Positions 1 to 10,600 of a stretch of DNA of 64,000 bases are shown piece after piece. The stretch is from assembly GCA_905221605.1 (NCBI GenBank), contig CAJNDS010000349.1:27501-91500 (forward strand). Direction: 5' to 3'. The notes under the pieces are model-generated. The model ran no database searches, had not been told where the DNA came from, and was given only the letters and a program-made list of their open reading frames with translations. The position numbers were made by a program, and so were the translations under genes. This DNA is from Symbiodinium natans. Taxonomy: Eukaryota > Sar > Dinophyceae > Suessiales > Symbiodiniaceae. Each line of letters begins with the position of its first letter. Positions within the stretch are counted from its first letter, which is position 1.

Positions 1-328
1 CGGTCCTGATGTGCGGCATACCCCCTCTTTGGAGGGTTTTATGGCGGCTAGGCGCGGGCTACTCCTCTTTGGGAGGCAGTAGTGCGGCAGTGTGTTGGGC
101 TACTCCACTTTGGGAGGCGGAAGCTGTTGGCGATTGTGGAGAGTGCATAGAGTTTGGCAATGAGTGAGCAGGGCAAGGGCGGGCGGGCGAAGAAATGCTC
201 ACAAACTATGCACGGCCCCAACTCGGGTTAGGTCAGGGCCAGCCGAGCCAGGAGTCAGCTGGGCATGGGCAGACATGGGTGGTCATGATTCGCGCGTCAA
301 AACATTTGGGAAACAAAAACCCAGTCCG
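1..328. repeat. Dispersed repeat, copy 1
   Basis: This stretch reappears with scattered substitutions at about 50,806-51,062. The last 140 bases, from the GAAGAAATGCTCA region to the AAACAAAAACCCAGT end, appear a third time at 2,957-3,096. It has no convincing coding content. The copies flank otherwise unrelated sequence and all lie in the same orientation. The 190-328 and 2,957-3,096 copies could be terminal direct repeats of a 2.7-kb degraded element, but no clean TG...CA ends or target duplications are visible. Confidence 0.75.
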
Positions 329-358
329 TTCAGACAACGCCTTGGCTGAAGCGAGGCT

Positions 359-1006
359 GTGGCTCTGTCGGAGTCAGGTCAATGGGCGCCTCGGCCTCTT
401 CGAGGTCTTCCAGATCCGGATCAGGCAGGGTGTTGGGCCCGGCGTAGCAGGCGGCGCAGGCGTCCGTGGCTTCATCGACCAGTCCAAGGCCGACGCGTCG
501 GCAGGCAGCTTGCCCCCTGGCGCCCTAGGTCGGGGCCTGTGGCGGGCGTCTGGGGCGTAGAGTGGGCGATGTGCTCGAGCAGCTCCGTCGGCACGAGGGT
601 CTGGTCACGGCAGAAGTGCAACTTTGGCAGCCAGCGGTCGTCGGCAAAGGCTTTGCGGACGGCTTCTGGGCTGTTCCCTTGTGCAGGGATGGGCGGAGGC
701 TGCGGCGCAGAGGCCACCAAGGCTTCTCGTCGAGCCAAGGTGAAGCTCTTGGCCTTGCTGAGGCGTCAGCAGGGCAGGGGCAGGCTGGGCAGGCTGCACC
801 TCGGGACCTGTGTCCCCAACAGTGGAGGCTGGGGCAGGCTCCAATGGGCACGACGCCGAGGCGGCGGGCGGCTCGGCAGGCGTGGGCGGGCCGGCAGGCG
901 TGGCTTGCGTGGCTAGCCCACCCAGGAGGCTTTGCTTGGCACTGTCGTCCAGCTGTGCCCAGAGTGCGGCAAACTGGGCAAGAGCGGAGTCCGGTGCATT
1001 TGCCAT
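359..1006 (-). pseudogene. Degenerate gag-like reading frame
   Basis: On the minus strand an ATG at 1,006 opens a frame beginning MANAPDSALAQFAALWAQL, followed by an Ala/Pro-rich stretch. The sensible frame then appears to shift near 740-790 into a second frame (KAFADDRWLPKLHF), and again near 500 into a segment with a CAAC pair and an acidic tail. A short helical N-terminus, an Ala/Pro linker and basic/Cys segments are compatible with a retroelement gag, but I recognise no domain. The two frame changes suggest decay, although introns cannot be excluded. It lies between two direct-repeat copies. Confidence 0.25.
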
Positions 1007-2956
1007 GGCGGCTGGGACGCAAGGAGGGGCACGACTGAAAGGCTGAAGGCTTGAGAGGATCACTGACCAAGGCAAAAAATGAAGAGTCTCCCAACGGCAT
1101 GTGGCATGTAATGGCAACGAACTTAGCAAGCTTGCGCTGCACTCAGACAGAAGGCAGGCCTCGGTAGGTTGTCGGGCTAGGGCGGCGGTCATGTACCTGG
1201 ACTGTGCAGGGACACAGGGCATGATGCGCACTCACTCACGCAGGCGGGCACATGGGCGTAGGCTTGAAGGCAGCCTATCCAAAGAATTGTTGGGGCGTAC
1301 TAGCCGTGAGTGGTCTAGCTGCAGACTATAAGCTCCGGGCCAAGTAGACCAAGTACCTGGCGGAGGGGGGGTCGGGCAGGTCTAAGTGTTCAACCAGGAG
1401 GGCAACAACGAGGGCTGGGGCACCAGTCTGTCTGAGGCGGCCTGTGCAATCTAACGGCGCGGGATGGGCTAGCAATCCGAGGCGGATGTGCTGGAGCCAA
1501 CATCGGGCTCGGAGGAGGCATGGCTGGACGGCATGGGCAGCCGTGCAAGATACCACCTGCAATCCGAAGCTGTCCACCAGTCGATGGCTTGCAAGGCGTG
1601 CTGTGAGGCAGGCAAGAGGCAGGTCCAAATGTTGGAGAGGATGTGGCTGAGGGAGGCTAGGCAACGCCAACGCACATGTGGTGGAAGGAGGCCGTGCAGC
1701 GCGAAGGCATGGGCATGTGTGCGCTGCAGGGGCGTCATATGCGTTGACCCCATGGCGGGGCCCTGCAGGCAGGGGAGGCAGAATCTGTGCGGCATTGCTC
1801 AGCAGGTGCTGAGGCGGCGGGGCCTTAGGCTGAGGCGTGGGCAAAGTGGGCGGCATGGCGGCGGGTGCTAGGTTTACCCGCGACAGGGCATGGCTGTGGA
1901 AGAATTCGTCATGGGCGGAAGAGGCTGTCGGGTCTGGGGCCGTGTCGCTGCTATCTTCCGTGCAGCTCCACGGATCCGTAGTCCATGGGCACTCGGAGTA
2001 TTCTGGGCTCGCCATGGGCGAGTGGGCGGCAGGTTGCCTGAAGGTAGATCTGGAGCCAAAAGGAGCTGCCGGAACATCACCTGGGCGGGATTGTTAGGAG
2101 GGGCTTCGGATGGCTCGGGCTTCTGGGTTAAAGGCTTGAGGCGAAACTTGGCAGGTTTGCTTCGGCCCACTGGTTTGCGGGCTGAGACCAGGAGTCAAAG
2201 CGGTCCCTTAGGCGGGTATGGGCTAAAAAGGCTCGGGCAAGGTACTTACGGTTTAAACCCGGCTGCAAGGTGCACGTGGAAGGCTGTGCCTGAGTTGCTC
2301 GGCGTGGCTGCCTAGTGCAAGTCTGAGAGGAGATGCTGGGCACGGAGCTGGTTGTGGGCCACCGTGCGTTCACTGGGAGTTGCTCGACAAAGCCGGCGGT
2401 TCCTGTGCTGCAGGAAGGCGGGCTCTGAAAGCGGCTCCTGAGCCGTTGGCAGCTGCTGTACCAAGCGAAGGTGTGGGCGTAAAGTAGGTCGGGCATCCAG
2501 TGGGAGCATGCTCAGTAGTGTCCCTGTGCTGTGGGGACAGTCCGAAAAAACGGCTCATGGGCCGTGGGCAGGGCGTCACTCCGAAGGCATCTTGTGAGAC
2601 GCAGGCAAGGCTGCCTCTGTAGCTGCAAGGCTTTGCGAAGATGTAGGCTGCGAAGAGGTCGGGCATCCAGTGGGAGCGCGGGCTGTTGCCAGGCCCTCAA
2701 GCAAGATGTGCACGATATTGGGCCCTGGCGGGCTGACCAACGCGTCGCGCGGAAACTAAAAGTGCCGCCGGAGAGCGATGCGCCTTGATGCAAGTGGCCC
2801 AGTGGGCCGGCTGGGGCAGAAGGCACCGCCGGAGGCATCATGGGTGTCCATATAGGCATGGGACTGTTCGAGGCCATGGCGCGGGCGACTCTCTGGGCAG
2901 CGCAGAAAAAAAACACCGGGCAACCTCTAGAAAGCAGCTAGGGGCGTAGCGGCCTC
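1007..2956. other. Unassigned stretch with short internal duplications
   Basis: Only Pro/Ala/Leu-rich open frames with no recognisable motif are present on either strand; the longest is 1,326-2,015 on the minus strand. A 21-bp segment containing GGTCGGGCATCCAGTGGGAG occurs at 2,487-2,507 and 2,657-2,677. The region sits inside the pair of 140-bp direct repeats and is probably part of the same degraded element as the gag-like frame. No RNA gene is visible. Confidence 0.3.
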
Positions 2957-3096
2957 GAAGAAATGCTCAAACTATGCACGGCCCCAACTCGGGTTAGGTC
3001 AGGGCCAGCCGAGCCAGGAGTCAGCTGGGCATGGGCAGACATGGGTGGTCATGATTCGTGCGTGTCAAAACACCTGGGAAACAAAAACCCAGTGCT
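2957..3096. repeat. 140-bp dispersed repeat, copy 2
   Basis: Nearly identical to 190-328 and similar to 50,965-51,062. It starts GAAGAAATGCTCAAACTATG and ends at AAACAAAAACCCAGT, differing from copy 1 by a 2-base deletion and a few substitutions. Same orientation as copy 1. Confidence 0.8.
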
Positions 3097-3600
3097 ATCG
3101 ACATCGCTACAGCCATCTGTTATGGCATCTTGCATTCATCATGGTGTTTCTCTGTACAAAGTGCAGTCCTGAGAACTGCAGTGGCCCCAGGAGGGCACAG
3201 AGGACCACGCACAGCACCCTGTAGTCCTATGAACTGCAAGTGTGAACTGCAAGTGGCCCTTGGAGGGCACACTGGGGACCGTGTAGTTCAGTACCCAAGA
3301 AAGGTCGGGCCGCAGAGCATCGCCAGAACACAGCTTTCTCGCACTTACTAACTGTGACCCGGAAGGACGTAACGTCAAAACCCAGACCACATCTCGAAGC
3401 ATACGTGGGGCCGGCACCCAGTGCGGGCCATCCCATCCGAGGATAGGGTAGGTTGCCGCCGCCGGCAGTCGGTCAGCATTCGGGACAAGGCAGCGATGAT
3501 CTGCAGCTACACACTCCTCGGGTATCTTGATAAAACTAGAGGTACACAGGCACAAGGGCTGCGCTTGGCAATGTCGAGTAGCTCTGCTCTATTGCAAGCT
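3097..3600. other. Non-coding stretch with a short imperfect tandem duplication
   Basis: The segment around 3,172-3,225 (GAACTGCAGTGGCCC then GGAGGGCAC) is repeated imperfectly at about 3,230-3,290 (GAACTGCAAGTGGCCC then GGAGGGCAC). Nothing else is recognisable and the open frames lack motifs. Confidence 0.35.
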
Positions 3601-3868
3601 GGCATAAAGGATCTCTTGACACATCGGTGCCACTTGTGAGTAGGTCCCTGCTTCCCATCTGTGACCTGAACTCCGTGTAGCTTCGGCACCTGAAGTCGTC
3701 GCTGATAGGCAAGGGAGTTGCCTTCCCCAGCTCCAACGGAAAGAGCTGGAACCCTCACACTGTGGGACACCTGACAATGTAGCAAAATAAGTAGAGTCGT
3801 CAGTCGGCATCCCACCCCGAACTTGGGACCGGGCCGGCTATCTATAAGGAGGCGTGGCACTATGCGCT
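3601..3868 (-). repeat. Dispersed repeat related to 44,815-45,070
   Basis: The stretch aligns along most of its length with 44,815-45,070. Shared blocks include GATCTCTTGACA, TTGCCTTCCCCAGCTCCA, GAGCTGGAACCCTCACACTG and ACTTGGGACCGGGCCGGCT. On the minus strand both copies encode a similar peptide (SRPGPK-x-GVG, then HSVRVPALS and GAGEGN), so part of it was probably coding. The core ACTTGGGACCGG is also present inside the LINE at 43,692-43,707, which suggests it comes from a 5' region of a LINE-like family. Confidence 0.6.
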
Positions 3869-4318
3869 CAATGGGGCGGCCTGACGGCGTGCGCCCAGGA
3901 GGAACGCGGGTGGCAGCCACGTCATGCTTGCGCCAGCTGCAGGAAAAGTTGCGCCAACTCCTGATCGCTGGTAGCCACGCACTTGCAATGGTGCCAGACT
4001 GCCGCGTTGGCAGGCCAGGGCCAAAGGCACACAGTCGACCCACGCGCCCTTTGTTGGGGCCAAGAGGCACCCAGCTGACGAGCGTGCTCTCAATGGGGCG
4101 GCCTGACGGCGCGCACCCAGGAGGGATGCAGGCGGCATCGACCTCTTGCTTGCACCAACTGCAGGAAAAGTTGCGCCAACTCCTAGCTGCTGGTAAACAC
4201 GCACTTGCAACGGGGCTGGCTTCAGACTGACGCGTTGGCAAGCCAGGGGCAAAGGCTTTCAGTCGACCCACGCGCCCTTTGTTGGGGCCAAAAGGCACCC
4301 AGCTGGCGAGCGTCAACA
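3867..4318. repeat. Two-copy tandem repeat, about 222-bp unit
   Basis: Unit 1 starts near 3,867 and unit 2 near 4,089, both with CTCAATGGGGCGGCCTGACGG. Each contains GGAAAAGTTGCGCCAACTCC and ends in a block with CACGCGCCCTTTGTTGGGGCC. The minus strand is open across both units and predicts a repeated peptide, but base-level similarity of the units explains that without coding selection. Confidence 0.8.
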
Positions 4319-4437
4319 GTAGCGCTAGTGCGGCTCGCTGCACTATAGGACTGTGATCATCACGTTTCGGAGCCGGACTCCACCGCAAGGTTCGCTCCAT
4401 GGCATAGACGCTACATCTCCACAACTATAAGTCCCGC

Positions 4438-4828
<391 letters not shown>

Positions 4829-4829
4829 A

Positions 4830-5125
4830 TGTGAGCAGGTCTAAGCACGCACGTTGCATGTGCAGAGCTGCCAGAACCAGTACTGTAGTTTTCTTTGCAT
4901 GTGTAGTTTTGCAATTCGTAACAATGCCAATGTTTTGGCTCAAGTACCGAGCTTTTGCCTTTGAGCACGGTAGAGTCGTACAGTAGCTCTTAGGTTGCTG
5001 TGCGGTCCGACCGGACGCACTCAGGCGTAGCTGCACAAGTGCTTGAACTCGCGAAGTCGTAAAACAGCGTGACCGGGCTGTGATTGCATTGGCTTAGTGC
5101 AAGTCCAGTGCTGGTCGACTTCACA
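4830..5125 (+). repeat. 5' LTR
   Basis: 296 bp, TGTGAG...TTCACA with short inverted ends TGTGA/TCACA, matching 37,572-37,867 at all but one base. At 4,933-4,944 it carries TTTTGGCTCAAG, identical to the last 12 bases of the dinoflagellate spliced leader as I know it, preceded after three extra bases by GCCA (4,926-4,929). The expected primer binding region starts at 5,126 (ATTGGGGGCTGTTCTGGG); I could not match it to a tRNA. Confidence 0.93.
4926..4944 (+). promoter_or_regulatory. Spliced-leader-like sequence in the LTR
   Basis: GCCA plus three inserted bases plus TTTTGGCTCAAG resembles the 3' 16 bases of the dinoflagellate trans-spliced leader. The same string is in the 3' LTR at 37,668-37,686. 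It could be a relict of a trans-spliced, reverse-transcribed transcript captured in the LTR. A chance 12-base match cannot be excluded. Confidence 0.4.
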
Positions 5126-5329
5126 ATTGGGGGCTGTTCTGGGAAACGTACAGCTCTTGTGCCTACGGCCCGAGTGGGCAAGCATTGCTTTGCTTGTCTG
5201 TCGCGGTCCGTGACCTGGACGCGTGGACTGTGTGCCACGCTTGCGGCCTGTTAACCAAGGCGCGGCGCTTCGCGTGCCACGCCTGCGGCCTGCTAACCAA
5301 GGCGCGGCTTTTCGCCTTGTGTTGCGGCA
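5126..5329 (+). promoter_or_regulatory. Leader between 5' LTR and gag, with three hairpins
   Basis: A 204-bp leader. It carries one copy of the recurrent bulged hairpin at 5,203-5,223 and two tandem variants with an 8-base loop at 5,243-5,264 and 5,285-5,306. In each, the arms are GCGG-x-CC (or GCGGCCT) and the matching GG-x-CGCG (or AGGCGCG). Clustering in the position of a retroelement packaging or leader region suggests an RNA role; this is inference. Confidence 0.5.
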
Positions 5330-7675
5330 ATGTCCGCAGAGGTTGCAGGTCAGGCTGAGGGCGTCACCCTCCTCGAAGCTATCGAGGGTGGAGACGTTCC
5401 CTATCCCGAGCGGATGAGCTACGTCGCTTGGCTTAAGTGGCGTAGGGAGACTGGCAGCCGTCCATTGTCCAAGCGGGATGGGGTCAGCACTACGCCAGAG
5501 CAAGAGGCGGCTCTCTGGCGGAAAGTCATGAAGTTCCTCCATGACGCCGAAGAGGAGGACGAGGATGAAGAGGAAGAAGAAGAGGACTCCGAGCTAGTCC
5601 CTGAGGCCTCGGGCGCTGGAGGCGACAGTCCGCCGCGGGTGGACGTCAGCGCCGCGGCTAGGGAGCTGGCCATGGTCCCTACCGGTGCTGCCTATGTCCC
5701 TGCTACGGCACCAGGGTCCCGCCCGGCGGGGCCGTCCGGTCCGCCGTCGACAGCAGGTTCGGTGCCAGGCACCGCAGAGGGCTTGCAGGCGGAGCTGCGC
5801 GCGATTTTCCGTCCAGACCAAGAACCGGTCGCGGACTACTTGACGCGCGTTTCGCGGATTGTCCTCGCGCTGAAAGCGCATGGAGTCACGGTGAGCTCCC
5901 GTGACCTTGACGCCTTAAGCACCAAAGCCACCCTCCTTGCGGATGAGTTCTCCAAGATAGGCGGGGACTGGCATCCGACGAAGATGGTCCGTCGGCTGCG
6001 GACCAGGTTCTCGGTCGCGGCTTTGCGCGGTGGCGAGGACCCCGAAGACGCAGAGGAGATTCAGCGCGAAATCCAATGCATCGGGGAGCTTATCCTCGCG
6101 TTAGGGGGAAAAGAAAGCTCGAGCCAAGAGAAGGTTTGGAGCTCCCCGTCCGATGTGCCAGTTGAAGCCGTGGGGCCGCGTTCCCCAGGGCTCCCACAGC
6201 CTGCGACTGCAAGTGGGTTGGGGGTAGGATTGGACCGTGGAGGTTTGCACACTGCAGAGGTTGCAGGTGGTCCTTCCGCGGCCCGTGACCTGGGCGCGAC
6301 GGACGGCGATTCCCCTTTGCGCGCAAAGCTTGCGGCGCTGGAGATGGAGATAGAAGCCCTGAAGCGAGGTTCAGACGGCGGAGGTTCGCAGACCGGGTCC
6401 CAAAACCCGGCGGGCGATTTCGCCGCCGCACTCGCCGCCCAAACTGAAGCGCTGAAAGAAGCGTTAGCGCAGAGGGGCGGGCAAAGCTCCATAACTACGG
6501 TCAAAACTGACCTCACGTGGCCGACGCTGACCGACGACAAGTCGGACGCGCGAGACGTTGTCTTGTTCTACGAGGAGTTCGAGGACGTCTGCGCGCTGGC
6601 CAACAACTGTCGCGGTATGAGTGCGCGCGAGAAGCTGCTAGCGCTACGCGGGCGCTGCCGCGGCTCGCGCATGAAGACGTACACGAACGCGTACCGAGCA
6701 GCGTGGAAGTCGGGAGAGGTTCTCTCCGATCCACAGGCGGTGTACGACCGCAAGCACTTGATGTTCGGGGAATCGCGGGAGGAAAGAGAAGTCCGCGTGG
6801 ATGGTGAGCATGCCTCCCTCGCTAAGGGTAAGCTCACAGGCCACCAATTCGAGCCTTTGTTTGAGGCATCGATCGCGGACCTTGAGGCGGTGGGTCTTGG
6901 GAAGACCCCACGAGAGTTGTATCTCTCGTACCTCCGCAAGATGCCCCCGTATCTCCAAAAGGAGATACGGAACGACAAACGGTTGTGGCCTGGCGATCCC
7001 AAGGATGGCGGGTTGCGAGGGCCGCAGACTTGGGAGGAGAGCCACAAGGTCGTCCTGGAGTACGAGCAGAGGGAAGCAGCTCACAGGGCTGTTTCCCACT
7101 CTGTGTACACAGCGACCGGCTCTCAGAGCGCGGACCCGTCGGTCGCGCTAGCCGAGGCTCAGAAGGAGATTAAGAGCCTCAAGGCCGCTGCGAAGGCTGC
7201 TGCGAAAGGAGCAGCTGCCGCGGCCAAAGCTGGCGCGGACCAGACGTTTGCCGCTGCGTCGAAGGGAGCTGGCAAAGGAGCGGACAAGAAGATCTGCTTC
7301 CACTTTCGCGATCACGGGAATTGCCCGAAAGGGCATGCCTGCCCGTACAGCCACGACAAGGAGCTTCGCAGAAAAGCTCTCGCGGCCAAGAAGGGTGACC
7401 AAACCTTTGCCACTGCGAAAGGTAAGGGCAAGGGGAAGGGAGGTGGCAAGGCAAAGGCCAACGCGAAGCCTAAGGCTGCGGCCAAAGGCGCGGCAAAGCC
7501 ACCAGGCACTGTTTGCCCCTTTTTCTCCAAGAATGGGTCGTGCAAGAAAGGAGCCAGCTGCGACATGGTCCACAACCTGACGACCTCAGGAGGGACGCCG
7601 GCCTTGCCTGCCAACTGGGCCGCGCCCTCCGGGGCTTCCATGTCAACCCCTTCGCCGCGTTCAGTGTCCAGATAG
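5330..7675 (+). CDS. Gag polyprotein with two CCCH zinc fingers
   Basis: 781 codons from the ATG at 5,330 to a UAG at 7,673-7,675. The N-terminus is acidic, with an Asp/Glu run near residues 65-82. A long middle region has a basic capsid-like stretch around residues 390-600. The tail is Ala/Lys-rich with two fingers of pattern C-x8-C-x5-C-x3-H (CFHFRDHGNC then CPYSH; CPFFSKNGSC then CDMVH) separated by a Gly/Lys-rich linker. CCCH fingers normally bind RNA; here they stand where gag usually has CCHC knuckles, so a nucleocapsid role is inferred. The frame is continuous with pol downstream through the stop codon. The 200-base leader and the LTR lie upstream. Confidence 0.85.
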   Translation: MSAEVAGQAEGVTLLEAIEGGDVPYPERMSYVAWLKWRRETGSRPLSKRDGVSTTPEQEAALWRKVMKFLHDAEEEDEDEEEEEEDSELVPEASGAGGDSPPRVDVSAAARELAMVPTGAAYVPATAPGSRPAGPSGPPSTAGSVPGTAEGLQAELRAIFRPDQEPVADYLTRVSRIVLALKAHGVTVSSRDLDALSTKATLLADEFSKIGGDWHPTKMVRRLRTRFSVAALRGGEDPEDAEEIQREIQCIGELILALGGKESSSQEKVWSSPSDVPVEAVGPRSPGLPQPATASGLGVGLDRGGLHTAEVAGGPSAARDLGATDGDSPLRAKLAALEMEIEALKRGSDGGGSQTGSQNPAGDFAAALAAQTEALKEALAQRGGQSSITTVKTDLTWPTLTDDKSDARDVVLFYEEFEDVCALANNCRGMSAREKLLALRGRCRGSRMKTYTNAYRAAWKSGEVLSDPQAVYDRKHLMFGESREEREVRVDGEHASLAKGKLTGHQFEPLFEASIADLEAVGLGKTPRELYLSYLRKMPPYLQKEIRNDKRLWPGDPKDGGLRGPQTWEESHKVVLEYEQREAAHRAVSHSVYTATGSQSADPSVALAEAQKEIKSLKAAAKAAAKGAAAAAKAGADQTFAAASKGAGKGADKKICFHFRDHGNCPKGHACPYSHDKELRRKALAAKKGDQTFATAKGKGKGKGGGKAKANAKPKAAAKGAAKPPGTVCPFFSKNGSCKKGASCDMVHNLTTSGGTPALPANWAAPSGASMSTPSPRSVSR
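7673..7675 (+). promoter_or_regulatory. In-frame UAG between gag and pol
   Basis: The stop (context TCC AGA TAG GCA GCT) separates gag from a pol frame in the same phase that stays open from 7,676 to 14,143. The first ATG in pol is at 7,879, inside the protease and only a few residues before its active-site Asp, so re-initiation there would truncate the enzyme. Stop-codon readthrough, as in gammaretroviruses, is the simplest expression route. A plain nonsense mutation is the alternative. Confidence 0.5.
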
Positions 7676-10600
7676 GCAGCTCAGGCGTCCAGGCAGGCGT
7701 CAGGAGCCGCAGGACGCGCCGCGGTGCAGCAGCACGCGCTTCCGTTGAGCAAGGGCGGGCGGGACAAGTTCGCCACCCTGGACGATCTGCCGAAGGACTG
7801 GTGGAACCTGGCGGACAACGAGCCAGGAGGCTACCAGTACAGGACGGTAGTCCAGGTCCTCGACCGTAAGGTCGAGTGCATGCTCGACGGATGCGCCGGC
7901 GCAAACCACGTGACCGAGGAACTCGTGGTGGGCATGATGAACCGGGCTGCAGAGCTGGGGATCGGCACTGAGGATCCCGGCTTCCCGGTCGTGAGACTCG
8001 AAAAGTGGGTCCACCCCGAATACGTGCATGGAATTGCTTCGGGAGCCCCCGTTCCTCTGAAGGGGGCAGCAGTCTTGCGCGTCACGCTGCTGGAAGGCAG
8101 GACGGCGGACGACTGTCGCCCCAACACCGAAATTTTCGTGCGATGCAAAATCGCAGCCAGGGGGACGTCCGATTGGCACGGACTTATCCTCGGCGGCAGA
8201 GCGCTGGACTGCGCCGGAAGGATGGGCTTGGGATTCAGGCCGGGTCCCGACTTTCATGTCCTCGACACGCTGGGAATCAGGATGCCCAGATGTGAGGATC
8301 ACAGCAGGACTCGGAAGGACAGGGCCTATGCCTTTGAAGCGCGGTTGTCAAGCCTGGACGACGCGTCATGCACCGAGCCTGGGGGCGGAAGTCGTGAGCT
8401 TCTCCGCTATGACGGGGAAGAGCCGCTCGAGCTCTCGCCAGGTGATGGGGTGCTGGTGCCAGTCGTGCGGGAGGCAGGAGTCTCCGCAGAGGGATCCCTG
8501 TCCGAGGTTGTGCTTCCGGTTGAGTGTGGGGTTGAGGCTGTGCCAGGTCTCTGGCCCACAGGAGAGGGTAAAGGGTTTGTTTTGCTTGCAGCCCAAGAGT
8601 GTGATCACTCTCTCCAGCCGGGCGAGGTTGTTGCGGAAGTGCGTTCCGGCCTCGTCAGCACTGCGGCCTGTGGTTGTGGCGCGATTGAGACGGTGTTCGA
8701 GTCGGAGCCGTCTCCGCAGGCATGTGCGGATTGTGGGGTCGCCGTTGCTTCGGTTGACCATGACCCGTGCTTTGCTTGCGGGTCCGCGTCCAGGGCCGCG
8801 GCAAGAAGCTTCCAAGGTTGTTCCTCGTGTGCGCGGTCCTTTGGGCGGCTGCGTACTGGCGCCAGGATCGGTGTGCTATCGGTCCTTGCTGCGGTGACTG
8901 TTCTCGCTTCGGTGTGGGGCGGGAGCGGCCCGGTTGGGCGCCCTGTTGAGGAGCCTGGAGCGCTTACTTGCTTGGACCACCTTCCAAGCGTCGATAGCTG
9001 GTGGGAGGCGCCAGGTGGTTACGCGTCTGTGTGGGGTAGGCGCCCTGCGCAGAAGGACCTTGGGACCGTGGCGGTCGAGAAGGCGCCTTACGAAACGTGC
9101 TTGCTTCAGCGCGCAGGTGATGCGTGGCGTCTTTGGGACACGAGGGATTTGCGTGTGGCGGAAAGCGTTGCGTGCAGCGATGAGGTTCCAGTCACCGAAC
9201 GCCTCGCGGTCTTTAGGACGTGCAAGGGGCCACGCTGGGCTGGCTGGCGTGAGGGATCGGCCACGGCTGGAAGAGGCGCAAGTGACGCTGTGCGCCCAGC
9301 AGACGCGGTCGACACGGCGCGCTGCCCGAGCTATCATATCGTGGAGAGCTGGGACATCGATAAGATGATCGAGGAGCCTCCAACGGACTATTATTATGAG
9401 CAGCTCGCGGCAGATATGCGCACCCGGCACCCTAAGGCGTGCCCGCACCTCCTCGACCACCTCGTTTCCTTAGAGGGTTTCCTAGACAAGTCAATCTTGT
9501 TTGGGTTCTCCTTTGGAATCAGCAAGGCCGAAGTTTGTGTCTCCAAAGGTAAGCTCCTAGGACACAACATTGGGCGGGACGGGAGTTCGCCTGACGAAGA
9601 GCGTTGTCAGGCGGTGATTGACTTTCCCCCGCTCTGGGAGAAGCTTCACATTCAGCAATTTTTGGGTTGCGCAAATTGGTTGCGCGGCTACCTGCCTGTT
9701 GAGTATGGGCACGCAGCCAAGATTTTAGGGCAGTGGCAGAAGCCAGGCGCCGTCTTTCCTGAAGGCGGGCTGGGCTCAGCCGCCACCGAGGGTTGCAAAG
9801 CCTTTAAAGCGATTAAGCGCATGATGCAGAACCGCATCAATTTGGCTACCTTCGATGAGGCCTCTGCTGCGGATGGGTCGTGTCCCCTTGAGCAGATCGC
9901 GGATGCGTCGGGCATCGCGGTAGGGGGCAGCGTCGTGCAGATGACGCGTGACTTGAGTCAGCTCAAAGTGCTTATGACGCACTCGAAGAGCTTGACCCCC
10001 GCGCAGCAGAACTGGCCGCCCTTGATACAAGAGGCGTTTGCCCAGCTCGAGGTAAAGCGGGCGACACGCCGCATGTTTGGCTCCATTCGGACTCTGTGTT
10101 GGACAGATCATGCCAACCTTACCCGAGCACAAACGTCGGACATCGGAATGGATCCGAAACTCGTCCGGCGGGTTGCGGAAATCCTTATGGATGGGTCCGA
10201 AATAAGGAGCCTTAGCGGTCGCTCAGCGACGCTGGGTGACAGTTTTAGCCGCAATCCCAAAGATCGGGATGCGCTCCTTGCGGCGAGAACGAAAGATCTC
10301 GAGGGCCTTTCGGGCCAACTCCGAGGTTTCGACCTGGACCAGTACCTCGGAGAGGGTACTGAGGGTGACGGACCCGTGCCCTGGGCGGTCGGCAACGACG
10401 CCGTCCCAGAGCCTGCGGGCCGTGTCCAGGCCGCGGCTGTGCCGATGTGCGTCGTCGCAGCCCTTCCGGCGCGCGTCATGGTTGTCTTTGACTACGCGCG
10501 TTGGAAAGAGCAGGACGCAGAGCTGACTGAGATCAGGCGCGTTTTTCAAGCGAGCCTCCCTGGAGTTTCTGTGGCTGTCAGGGGTTGTTGGGGTCCGTTT

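Noticed and set aside
1326-2015. 229-codon minus-strand frame as a gene
   Set aside because: Pro/Leu/His-rich with no domain, other phases equally open, and it sits in a decayed repeat region.
5126-5145. Assignment of the primer binding site to a specific tRNA
   Set aside because: ATTGGGGGCTGTTCTGGG starts near the right place, but I could not match it with confidence to any tRNA 3' end.
7483-7505. GCGGCC-AAA-GGCGCGG in gag as another hairpin copy
   Set aside because: The loop is only 3 bases and the sequence lies in an Ala/Lys repeat, so chance is likely; a similar short-loop case at 35,738 was also left out of the count.
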